Assembly: GCA_016207685.1 (NCBI GenBank)
Contig: JACQPE010000085.1
Span: 1-44,732, forward strand
Source: Elusimicrobiota bacterium
GTDB taxonomy: Bacteria; Elusimicrobiota; Elusimicrobia; JACQPE01
Direction of reading: 5' to 3'
Length of the DNA stretch: 44,732 bases
The notes below the pieces were generated by a model that was not told the DNA's origin, did no database searches, and was given only the letters and a program-made list of their open reading frames with translations. The translations under genes and the position numbers were made by a program. Positions 7,836 to 14,839 of the stretch are shown here, piece after piece (position 1 is the first letter of the stretch; every line of letters begins with the position of its first letter).

Positions 7836-8650
7836 CGGCTGATTTAATTCTTGACTGCGCCAATCTGGCGTTGCGCTGGGCGCATGTGATTTTCGGCATC
7901 ACTTGGATCGGCCAGACCTATCTTTTTAACCGGATGGAGCGGGTTTTAGAGCCGCCCCGAAGCGCAGGCAATGAAAATATATCAGGCGAGCTTTGGATGG
8001 TTCACGGCGGCGGCTTTTATCTCGTTGAAAAACAAAAATGGCCCGAAATCATGCCGCGGACGCTCCACTGGTTTAAATGGGAATCGGCTCTCACCTGGAT
8101 GAGCGGAACGGCGCTTTTGGCGGTGGCTTATTGGGCCGGGGCTCCGCTTTTAGAATATGGTTCGACAGTTAGCCGGGGGTTCGCCATCGCCATTTCCCTG
8201 GGGACTCTTGTTTTTGGTTGGATTGTCTACAGCCTAATTTGGAATTCACCGGTCGCGAGGAATGAACTAATCGGGGCGGGCGTCAGCTGGATGCTGATCA
8301 TACTGCTGGCCCGGGGCCTGGGCTCATTTTTAAGCGACCGGGCCGTTTATTTGCACATCGGCGCCGTTATGGGAACCATCATGGCGGCTAATGTCTGGAT
8401 GCGCATTCTCCCCTCCCAGAAAAAAATGATGAAAATCACCCAAGAGGGCGGCGTTCCCGATCAAAACCTCGCCCGACGCGCCCGAAGAGCGTCGCGGCAC
8501 AACACGTTCATGTCCGTCCCGCTGATTTTTTTAATGCTTTCAAGCCACTACCCCGCCCTAACCTACGGCCACCCTTGGCGCCTGCAAATTTTAGGCGCTC
8601 TCATTATCCTCGGCTGGCTAGCCGCCCAAGCCATCCGCCGCTGGCTTTGA
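7829..8650 (+). CDS. puuD: PuuD-type membrane urate oxidase domain, lacking cytochrome tail
   Basis: 273 aa, multi-pass. The family signature is clear: LRWAHVIFGITWIG near the N-terminus, then ELWMVHGGGFYLVEKQKW and LHWFKWESALTWMSG. It matches the N-terminal membrane domain of PuuD/DUF989 urate oxidases, which convert urate to 5-hydroxyisourate without H2O2 by passing electrons to a fused cytochrome c. This protein stops after the last membrane helix (AAQAIRRWL), so the cytochrome part is absent and replaced by the overlapping upstream gene. It is the last gene of the plus-strand operon; 20 bases separate it from the convergent aldolase gene. Confidence 0.9.
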   Translation: MVTADLILDCANLALRWAHVIFGITWIGQTYLFNRMERVLEPPRSAGNENISGELWMVHGGGFYLVEKQKWPEIMPRTLHWFKWESALTWMSGTALLAVAYWAGAPLLEYGSTVSRGFAIAISLGTLVFGWIVYSLIWNSPVARNELIGAGVSWMLIILLARGLGSFLSDRAVYLHIGAVMGTIMAANVWMRILPSQKKMMKITQEGGVPDQNLARRARRASRHNTFMSVPLIFLMLSSHYPALTYGHPWRLQILGALIILGWLAAQAIRRWL

Positions 8651-8670
8651 GGCAACCATCCCGATACCCC

Positions 8671-10059
8671 TCAAGCAATTGATCTTTTGCGGTTTTCGAG
8701 AATTTTTAGGAAGGAACGTAAGTTAAATTCCTCCTGGGTTAAGCCGGATCGCTCGGCCTCCTCTTGAGTGATCGCGCCGCAGTTCAAGGCTCTTAGAAAA
8801 TAATTCAGCAGCCCCTGTCCCGTGGCCGCGTCATCAAAAATATCGCCGAGCAATGTTGCCTGGGCCGCTTTATCTATAAAATTTTTCAAACGAACCGAGG
8901 CGGCTTCATAATTCTGAAGAAAAAAGTGATACACGGCCGCATAGCGAGTAGGCAGTTGGGCGGGATGCAAATCCCATCCTTGATAAAAGCCGGATATTAA
9001 CGAATGTTGAACATTTTCGTAATGAAGCTTCCAGGCGCGAAACACGGCATTTTGGTTTTCTTGGAGTTCCTCCGGCGTCAAACCGGGGCCTCCGGGAGCG
9101 CTGCGGTGCACGGGAACAGGCATGACATTGGTGGCGCCATCGCTTAAACGGATGTTGGACTGGGCAAGAGCCACCTGCATCATCTCTTTGGCAAAATCGC
9201 ACGCGGGATGCGTCATGGACTGATAGGCCGCCGTGATTTGACGCAAGGCTGTGTAATCATAAGTTCCAAAATGAGCGGCGACGACTCGCCCCGCGCCGGC
9301 CTCAACAATGGCGCGCAGAGCCGGACCGGTCCCCCTGCTCAAAATCGCCTGGGGTGTTTCAATCATGAGTTCGATTTTAAGGGAACCTTTAGGATATTTC
9401 GCTTTGCCCTCGATTAGGCTCAAAATCTTGGACAAAGTTTCAACCTGTTTTGGAAAAACAACCTTGGGTAGGGTAACGACAAAATAAGGGGGCAGCCCCC
9501 CCTGCGCGCGCCGCGCCAAAGTGGTTAAAAAAATATCCAAGGTCCGGATGCTGCGCTCATGAAGCTCCGGAGAAAATGGCTTGATGCGAATCCCTGTAAA
9601 TGGCGGCAGGGTTCCGGCGTCCATCCCTCGATAAAGCTCTTCAGCTGCGGTGCGGGCATGGCCGTCTTCCTCATCATCGGGCCTGTTGCCGTAACCGTCT
9701 TCAAAATCAATGCGAAAATCCTCCACAGGCTCGCGTTTGAGCTTATCCACGACTCGTGAATAGATCGTTCCAGCCAAATTTTGATCGCGCCAGCCGAGGG
9801 CTTGGGCAAAAATAGCGGGACCAGGCGCGTAAGTTTCAAGGGACCTCAACGCTAAATTTCCCAATTTTGCCGTCGTGTCGAACTTAAAAAGATGAGCGCC
9901 CCCGTAAACCGTATGCACGGCCTGGCGCGCGCCGTCTTCCCCGGGATAATTTTTGGCGTAGTCGCTATTGGCCTTTTTTAGAGAAACTAAAACGCTATTC
10001 AAACTTTTAGGATCAAGGCAACGTCTGCTTGGCTCAAGAGCCTTCTCAAGGGTTTTCAT
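8671..10059 (-). CDS. CitE/HpcH-like aldolase (DUF6986 type)
   Basis: 462 aa. TIM-barrel lyase family: FRIDFEDGYG (metal-binding acidic residues), ELMIETPQAI and AAHFGTYDYTA correspond to conserved CitE/HpaI-family blocks. The ORF is open further upstream, but ATG 10059 is preceded by a strong GGAGGC, and a longer start would overlap the FAD subunit gene by nearly 300 bases. It overlaps that gene's end by 14 bases, so it belongs to the xanthine dehydrogenase operon. Purine breakdown yields glyoxylate; relatives such as malate synthases and malyl-CoA lyases condense glyoxylate with acyl-CoA. A glyoxylate-handling role is therefore likely but unproven. Confidence 0.85.
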   Translation of the reverse strand: MKTLEKALEPSRRCLDPKSLNSVLVSLKKANSDYAKNYPGEDGARQAVHTVYGGAHLFKFDTTAKLGNLALRSLETYAPGPAIFAQALGWRDQNLAGTIYSRVVDKLKREPVEDFRIDFEDGYGNRPDDEEDGHARTAAEELYRGMDAGTLPPFTGIRIKPFSPELHERSIRTLDIFLTTLARRAQGGLPPYFVVTLPKVVFPKQVETLSKILSLIEGKAKYPKGSLKIELMIETPQAILSRGTGPALRAIVEAGAGRVVAAHFGTYDYTALRQITAAYQSMTHPACDFAKEMMQVALAQSNIRLSDGATNVMPVPVHRSAPGGPGLTPEELQENQNAVFRAWKLHYENVQHSLISGFYQGWDLHPAQLPTRYAAVYHFFLQNYEAASVRLKNFIDKAAQATLLGDIFDDAATGQGLLNYFLRALNCGAITQEEAERSGLTQEEFNLRSFLKILENRKRSIA

Positions 10060-10921
10060 AATAATTTGCCTCCGATAGGAACGATCGTAAGATATTTTGC
10101 GAAATTTGAAGGCGGTATTCACGAGTTGAACGGACATCATCGATGGGGTCAACGTCATCTTTAAGAAGACGGCAGGCTTCCTCCACCGCATCGCGATGCA
10201 ATTTTTTTCCCTTAATGAATTTCTCCGCCTTAACCAACCTCCTGACGGTTGAGGCCATGCTGCCCAAGGCAAATCGCAGCTCCTCAACGGTTCCATCTTG
10301 TCCGACCCAAAGTAGTCCGGCGGCAACGGTTTTTGATATCGCTTGAGCCGCGCGCGTGCCGACCTTCCGAAATAACCGGCGCGCTCCTTTCCTGGAGTAA
10401 GGAATTTCCACGGATTCGATCAGTTCGGCAGGCAACAGCCGGGTCTTTTTGACGCCCTCAAAAAAATCCATGAAGGCTAAGGCGCGCCGGCCTTGGCGCG
10501 AAATCAGGCGGACAATGGCCTCATAAACAGCCAAAACTGGAAATGTGTCCCCTGCCGGTGAAGCATTGGCGATATTGCCACCCAAGGTTCCCTTATTTTG
10601 TATTTGGAGACCACCCACGACGCTGCAAGCGGTTTGGATAAGCGGGAAATGCCGTCTAACCGCGGCGTTTCTTTGAATATCTGCGTGCGCCGTTAAAGCG
10701 CCGATGAGGACGCCTTTTTTTAAGGCGCGCACACCCCTAATCTCCCGGATTAAAGAAATATCCAAAACTTTTTTATTATTTAACAACCCGGCATTCCAAG
10801 CAACCATCAGGTCCGTGCCTCCGGCCAAGACCAGGGAATCGGGATTTTCGCCGTAGGCTTGAAGCGCTTTTTCCAGCGATGACGGCTGCAAAAAATAAAT
10901 GGAATCCGGTGCGCCGCGCAT
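10046..10921 (-). CDS. xdhB: Xanthine dehydrogenase FAD-binding subunit
   Basis: 291 aa. The FAD-binding PCMH domain shows VLAGGTDLMV (residues about 31-40) and QIQNKGTLGGNIANASPAGD (about 107-126), the two flavin-contact loops of the CoxM/XdhB family, followed by a C-terminal CO-dehydrogenase-flavoprotein-like domain. It moves electrons from the 2Fe-2S subunit to NAD+ or another acceptor. It lies 96 bases downstream of the 2Fe-2S gene; that gap contains a GGATA/GGAGATA low-complexity tract. No clear Shine-Dalgarno precedes the ATG. Confidence 0.92.
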   Translation of the reverse strand: MRGAPDSIYFLQPSSLEKALQAYGENPDSLVLAGGTDLMVAWNAGLLNNKKVLDISLIREIRGVRALKKGVLIGALTAHADIQRNAAVRRHFPLIQTACSVVGGLQIQNKGTLGGNIANASPAGDTFPVLAVYEAIVRLISRQGRRALAFMDFFEGVKKTRLLPAELIESVEIPYSRKGARRLFRKVGTRAAQAISKTVAAGLLWVGQDGTVEELRFALGSMASTVRRLVKAEKFIKGKKLHRDAVEEACRLLKDDVDPIDDVRSTREYRLQISQNILRSFLSEANYYENP

Positions 10922-11017
10922 GAAATCAGGATATAGGAGATAGGATAGAGGAGATCGTGGAATGATGATTAAAAAATCTGATGCGGCAAATGATTGACTT
11001 CAAAATCCATTTTTTGA

Positions 11018-11497
11018 TCATTTGGTCCTGCTCTCCCGTTTTCGCTCTTTGATTATTTTAATGACCGAATTGACGATATGCTGGTAACCGGTGCAGCGGC
11101 AGAGATTTCCTGCCAAGGCTCGGCGAATTTCAGAAGGACGCGCGGAGCCGCCCCGGGATATCCATGCCCAAGCGGACATGAGCATTCCGGGGGTACAAAT
11201 GCCGCACTGGGCGCCGCCTTCCCTTAAAAATGATTCCTGCAGACGATGCAGCGACTTGGGTGTTCCCAGGGACTCCACTGTTTCAATCCGGCGTCCGTTC
11301 ATTTGAGCCACCGGTATCAAACAGCTATTGACAGGGTCGCCGTCCACAAGAACCGTGCAAGCGCCGCATTCGCCTTCACCACAGCCCTCTTTTGTGCCCG
11401 TTAATTCATAATTTTCCCGCAAAACATCAATCAAACGTTTAAATGGCGCGCCTTCATAAACGCGCTTCTTTTTGTTGATGGTCAACTTAATTCGCAT
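11018..11497 (-). CDS. xdhC: Xanthine dehydrogenase 2Fe-2S subunit
   Basis: 159 aa. It holds both clusters of the family: the plant-ferredoxin-like site (GCGEGECGACTVLVDGDPVNSC, here described as GCGEGECGAC plus the later Cys) and the helical site CGICTPG with NLCRCTGY. It relays electrons from molybdenum to FAD. The start overlaps the end of the molybdenum subunit gene by 11 bases. Length fits the CoxS/XdhC family. Confidence 0.95.
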   Translation of the reverse strand: MRIKLTINKKKRVYEGAPFKRLIDVLRENYELTGTKEGCGEGECGACTVLVDGDPVNSCLIPVAQMNGRRIETVESLGTPKSLHRLQESFLREGGAQCGICTPGMLMSAWAWISRGGSARPSEIRRALAGNLCRCTGYQHIVNSVIKIIKERKRESRTK

Positions 11498-13706
11498 TTA
11501 TTTTCCGGCAAATTTTTTCAGGAAGAATGGGGAGTTCCGTCATCCAAAGTCCTGTGGCATGACCAATGGCCGCGGCTACCGCAGGCCCCGGAATATCCAT
11601 GGGCAGTTCCCCGACGCCCTTGGCCCCCCAAGGTCCATGGGAATACGGCTTCTCCACGATTTCTACATCCATCGGCGGAGTGTCCATCGCCGTCGGAATT
11701 ATGTAATTGGTTAACTGCGAATTTTGCATAAAGCCATTTTGATAAACCGGGTTTTCCCAAAGCGCATAGCCCAAGGCTTGCGTGATGCCGCCGATCATTT
11801 GGCCTTCGGCTAATTTTGAATTAATGGCGCGGCCAATGTCCTGAACCGTTGTCAAACGGCGAAGCCGCACTTCATAAGTCGCGCGGTCCACTTCTAAATC
11901 TACCGCCACGCAGCCATAGCTAAATACCCCATAAGCGTCACCCGAATAGGCATGATCGTTCCACTCGATTTCATCGGGTTTTTTATATTGGACGATAAAA
12001 GCCCTGAACGGCGCTCCGTTTAAAATTTTAGCGGCAGCCCGCGCGAGTCCCTTTTTGGTCCTTGGAAATTCTCCGGCCGCTCGAACTACGGCTTCTTTCA
12101 TTTCCAATGCGGCGCGCTCAATCAACCCGCCGACAACCATGCAGGTCCGGCTCGCCACCGTCGGTCCGCTGTCCGGAACTAGGCTCGTATCAGGCATTTC
12201 AATCTCAACCATGGTCTGCGGGAGATCAAGCGCATGGGAAACAATTTGAGCGAATATCGTGTTGGTTCCCTGGCCGATTTCCGTTGAGGCGGTAAGGACC
12301 TTGACCGTTCCCTCCTGGGTCAAGGACACGCCGGCGCGGCTGGCCAAATAAACTTCTCCGGAACCCGTAAATCCCGCCCCATGATGAACCAAGGCAATCC
12401 CCATGCCGCGCCAGGTGGAGTGGCGTTTATTTTTATTCCACCTAGAGTATTCTTTCCTTTTTTGAGCATAGCGGCTGCGCTTAAGCGTGCGTTCCAAAAC
12501 TTCTCTCGCGCCCACGCTTTCGCGCAAAATTTGCCCAGTGGCCGTCACGGCGCCTAACTTAAAAACATTTTTCCGCCGCAACTCCACGGAATCCATGCCA
12601 ATGACGCTCGCAATTTTTTCCATGTGCAATTCAGCCGCGAAAAGAGTCTGCGGCGCGCCAAAACCGCGAAAGGCGCCGTTGGGCGGCGTGTTGGTGATCA
12701 TGCACACGGAACGCACACGCACGTTGGGGCATTCATAAGGACCTGTCGCATGCAAAGCCCCTCGTGATAATACGACCGGCGACAAGGTGGCATACGCGCC
12801 CCCATCCATGATGACCTCAATATCTTGCGCCAGAAGCCGGCCGTCTTTGGCAACGCCTGTTTTATGGCGCACAATAGCGGGATGGCGCTTCGTTGTCGCG
12901 GCCATATCCTCATGACGGTCGTAGATTATTTTAACGGGTCGGCCTGATTTAAGCGCCAATAGCCCGGCATGCCCGGCGATCATGCTAGGGTAATCTTCTT
13001 TGCCCCCAAAGCCGCCCCCCGTTGTTGTTTGAATCACGCGGATTCGATGGTCGGAAAGTTTAAATACCGCTTTTAACGCCTTATGCACATAATAAGGACA
13101 TTGCATAGACCCCATCACCACAAGAGAGCCGTCTTTTTCAAAATAAGCGGCGATTCCGTTGTTTTCAATATAAGCCTGTTCCTGATGGGGTACGCGGTAT
13201 TCCCCTTCAACCACAAAATCGGCTTGCGCCATGGCCGATTCAACGCTGCCGCGCTCGATCAATAATTTCTTGAACGCATTGTCCATGGAATAAAGCGTTT
13301 CTTTAAGCGCCAGAGATTCTTCAATAGTTAAAACCGGCGGCTGTTCCATAAACTCCGCCCGTATATGAGAAAGCGCTTCATAAGCTTTGTGCCGCTGTGA
13401 ATGCGCCACCAAAACGATCGGCTCCAAGGGATGCGTGATTTTAACGTCAGCCAGGAGCGGCTGGTCATTCTCAATTAAGACAACGCGATTGACACCCGGA
13501 ATATCCTTGGCCGTGACCACCGTGAATTCATCCCAAGAAAATTTTGGGTCAAAAACGATTTTTTTAATTAAACCGCGCGCAATCGAAGAGCGGTAAGTGA
13601 CGCCGAAAAGGCATCCCGGAAAAGTGTAATCGTCAATATAACGAGCCGTGCCGCAAAGTTTCTCGGGCCCTTCCCGGCGCCAGATGTTCGTCCCAGCGGC
13701 AGGCAT
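11487..13706 (-). CDS. xdhA: Xanthine dehydrogenase molybdenum-binding subunit
   Basis: 739 aa from ATG 13706. Xanthine-oxidase-family motifs: GGGFGGKEDYPS (molybdopterin contact), NGAFRGFGAPQ, GQGTNTIFAQ, and the catalytic Glu in GAKGVGELP near the C-terminus. The loop is AFRGFG, not the AYRCSFR loop of CO dehydrogenase, which supports a purine hydroxylase. A GTG at 13760 would extend the protein, but it overlaps a small lipoprotein gene ending at 13730 and adds a poorly conserved N-terminus, so I prefer 13706. It oxidises hypoxanthine or xanthine to urate, feeding the opposing operon. The exact substrate cannot be fixed by sequence reading. Confidence 0.9.
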   Translation of the reverse strand: MPAAGTNIWRREGPEKLCGTARYIDDYTFPGCLFGVTYRSSIARGLIKKIVFDPKFSWDEFTVVTAKDIPGVNRVVLIENDQPLLADVKITHPLEPIVLVAHSQRHKAYEALSHIRAEFMEQPPVLTIEESLALKETLYSMDNAFKKLLIERGSVESAMAQADFVVEGEYRVPHQEQAYIENNGIAAYFEKDGSLVVMGSMQCPYYVHKALKAVFKLSDHRIRVIQTTTGGGFGGKEDYPSMIAGHAGLLALKSGRPVKIIYDRHEDMAATTKRHPAIVRHKTGVAKDGRLLAQDIEVIMDGGAYATLSPVVLSRGALHATGPYECPNVRVRSVCMITNTPPNGAFRGFGAPQTLFAAELHMEKIASVIGMDSVELRRKNVFKLGAVTATGQILRESVGAREVLERTLKRSRYAQKRKEYSRWNKNKRHSTWRGMGIALVHHGAGFTGSGEVYLASRAGVSLTQEGTVKVLTASTEIGQGTNTIFAQIVSHALDLPQTMVEIEMPDTSLVPDSGPTVASRTCMVVGGLIERAALEMKEAVVRAAGEFPRTKKGLARAAAKILNGAPFRAFIVQYKKPDEIEWNDHAYSGDAYGVFSYGCVAVDLEVDRATYEVRLRRLTTVQDIGRAINSKLAEGQMIGGITQALGYALWENPVYQNGFMQNSQLTNYIIPTAMDTPPMDVEIVEKPYSHGPWGAKGVGELPMDIPGPAVAAAIGHATGLWMTELPILPEKICRKINAN

Positions 13707-13729
13707 CGCCAAAAAAGCCTGTTTTCGCC

Positions 13730-13855
13730 TTACCGGTGATGGTGATGATGCCGGTGCCACCAGGGACGGCGGCGGCCGTCAACAACAACGCATGAAGAAA
13801 ATACAAAAGATACGATGATTAACAGGGCCCCCAACATGCCGATGGTTTTCCTCAT
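13730..13855 (-). CDS. Tiny His-rich lipoprotein (41 aa)
   Basis: A 41-codon gene. The N-terminus MRKT leads into a hydrophobic stretch and a lipobox-like FSSC (C22). The short mature part starts VVVDG, has RRRPWWHR, and ends in five consecutive His plus Arg. AGGGGGA lies a few bases upstream of the ATG, and the gene sits one base after the stop of the GAF-ANTAR gene and 23 bases before xdhA, so it is in frame with the operon's spacing. The product would be a lipid-anchored, strongly basic, metal-binding-capable peptide (inference). It resembles many small CVVV-type His-rich lipoproteins; function unknown. Confidence 0.7.
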   Translation of the reverse strand: MRKTIGMLGALLIIVSFVFSSCVVVDGRRRPWWHRHHHHHR

Positions 13856-13856
13856 T

Positions 13857-14636
13857 TTATTTCCCCCTTAACGATTTAGCGGCGACATCTTTGGCAATCA
13901 AAATTGCCTGCGCCACCTCTTTCATGGTTTTACGCAAAGACATGCTTTGAGATTGAATCCTCTTGAACGCCTCTTCTTCAGTCAGCCCCTCGAGAGCCAT
14001 CAGCACGCCCTTGGCCCGATCAACGACTTTCCTGGTCTGCAAATCTTCTTCCAACGTCTGAATGCGTTCTCCCATTATACGCGATTCCTCATAAAGCCGG
14101 GCCTTCTCAATGGCGCCGCCGATCAAACGGCCGATGGTGGATAAAATGCCGATTTCATGCGGCCTGTGCCGCCGCCCCTTTTTATGCTGGACATTAATGA
14201 CGCCAACCACCTCGTCTTTCGTGAGAACCGGGATGGACAAAAACGCCTCGTACCGGTCTTCGGGAAGATTCCGAAAAACACGAAACCGCGCGTCCTCCGA
14301 AGCATTTTTAAAAATGACCACGGGTTTTTTATGTGACGCGACCCAGCCCGTAATTCCTTCTCCGAGCTTAAGCCGAATTTGCCCCAGCTCCATAGGATGG
14401 GGATTTTTAGACGCGCGCAAAATCAGCTCGGATGTCCCGGGTTCATAAACATAAAGAAAACAGCCGTCCGCTTTAGTCACACCTGTGACCAGGTCCACGA
14501 CTTGGGAAAGAATTTCATCAAGCTGCCAAACGGAACTGATAATTTCAGCCACGCGCTGCAATAAGGCGATATCCCGGTCCTTTTGGCGTAGAAGCGGCCC
14601 CAATTGTTTCGGCGATGCGGCCGAATTAGACGACAT
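13857..14636 (-). CDS. GAF-ANTAR transcription antitermination regulator
   Basis: 259 aa from ATG 14636. A short N-terminal coiled segment (about 10-35) leads into a GAF sensor domain (about 35-170; EGITGWVASHKKPVVIF, then SIPVLTKDEVVGVINVQHKKG). A coiled coil (about 175-200) then leads to a C-terminal ANTAR domain (about 200-252; VVDRAKGVLMALEGLTEEEAFKRI). ANTAR proteins bind paired hexaloop hairpins in mRNA leaders and block terminators. Such a leader lies 65 bases away, in front of glnA. The ligand of the GAF domain is unknown. A TTG at 14672 would lengthen the protein but overlaps the promoter. The gene heads the xanthine dehydrogenase operon. Confidence 0.93.
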   Translation of the reverse strand: MSSNSAASPKQLGPLLRQKDRDIALLQRVAEIISSVWQLDEILSQVVDLVTGVTKADGCFLYVYEPGTSELILRASKNPHPMELGQIRLKLGEGITGWVASHKKPVVIFKNASEDARFRVFRNLPEDRYEAFLSIPVLTKDEVVGVINVQHKKGRRHRPHEIGILSTIGRLIGGAIEKARLYEESRIMGERIQTLEEDLQTRKVVDRAKGVLMALEGLTEEEAFKRIQSQSMSLRKTMKEVAQAILIAKDVAAKSLRGK

Positions 14637-14643
14637 GAATCCG

Positions 14644-14672
14644 ATTATAGGCTTACCGGCAGGCCTTGACAA
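14644..14672 (-). promoter_or_regulatory. Sigma70-type promoter of the GAF-ANTAR/xdh operon
   Basis: On the minus strand TTGTCA (14672-14667), a 17-base spacer and a perfect TATAAT (14649-14644) are followed by only 7 bases before the ATG at 14636. The expected start site therefore falls at or next to the start codon, predicting a leaderless mRNA. Confidence 0.75.
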
Positions 14673-14694
14673 GATTCACTTCATCTAGCAAAAT
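14666..14694 (+). promoter_or_regulatory. glnA: Promoter of glnA leader, overlapping the divergent promoter
   Basis: A perfect TTGACA (14666-14671), a 17-base spacer and CAAAAT (14689-14694) predict transcription from about 14701, right where the first leader hairpin begins. Its -35 box overlaps the -35 box of the opposite promoter because TTGACAA reads TTGTCAA on the other strand. Confidence 0.6.
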
Positions 14695-14702
14695 AACAAT
14701 AA

Positions 14703-14773
14703 CGCACAAAGCAGTGCGGCTCACTTTAGGCGTTTAAGCAGAATATCGCTAAAAGCTGGGACAATGGAGTCCC
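14703..14773 (+). promoter_or_regulatory. ANTAR-type two-hairpin antiterminator in glnA leader
   Basis: Hairpin P1 is CGCAC-AAAGCA-GTGCG (14703-14718). Hairpin P2 is GGGAC-AATGGA-GTCCC (14758-14773). Both have 5-bp stems and six-base loops with A at position 1 and G at position 4, the published hallmark of RNA targets of ANTAR proteins such as EutV and NasR. P2's last three bases (CCC, 14771-14773) are also the first bases of the terminator stem, so P2 and the terminator cannot form together. Binding by the divergently encoded GAF-ANTAR protein would favour read-through into glnA (inference). Confidence 0.82.
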
Positions 14774-14809
14774 TCAAACGCAAGGAAGCGTTTGGGGGTT
14801 TTTCTTTTT
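14771..14809 (+). terminator. Intrinsic terminator/attenuator in glnA leader
   Basis: An 11-bp stem CCCTCAAACGC/GCGTTTGGGGG with one T:G pair closes on loop AAGGAA (14782-14787) and runs directly into TTTTTCTTTTT. It lies upstream of glnA, not after a gene, so it is an attenuator. The loop is itself an A1/G4 hexaloop, raising the possibility of a third ANTAR contact. Confidence 0.88.
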
Positions 14810-14839
14810 ATGGCGATTCTGCAAAAAGGAGAAATAGAC

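Noticed and set aside
10060-10326. N-terminal extension of the CitE-like aldolase
   Set aside because: It is antisense-free but overlaps the FAD subunit gene by nearly 300 bases, and a strong ribosome site precedes ATG 10059.
11487-13706. Carbon monoxide dehydrogenase large subunit
   Set aside because: The active-site loop is AFRGFG rather than AYRCSFR, and the genomic context is purine degradation.
13707-13760. GTG start extending the molybdenum subunit
   Set aside because: It would overlap the small lipoprotein gene and adds residues not typical of the family start; ATG 13706 fits better.
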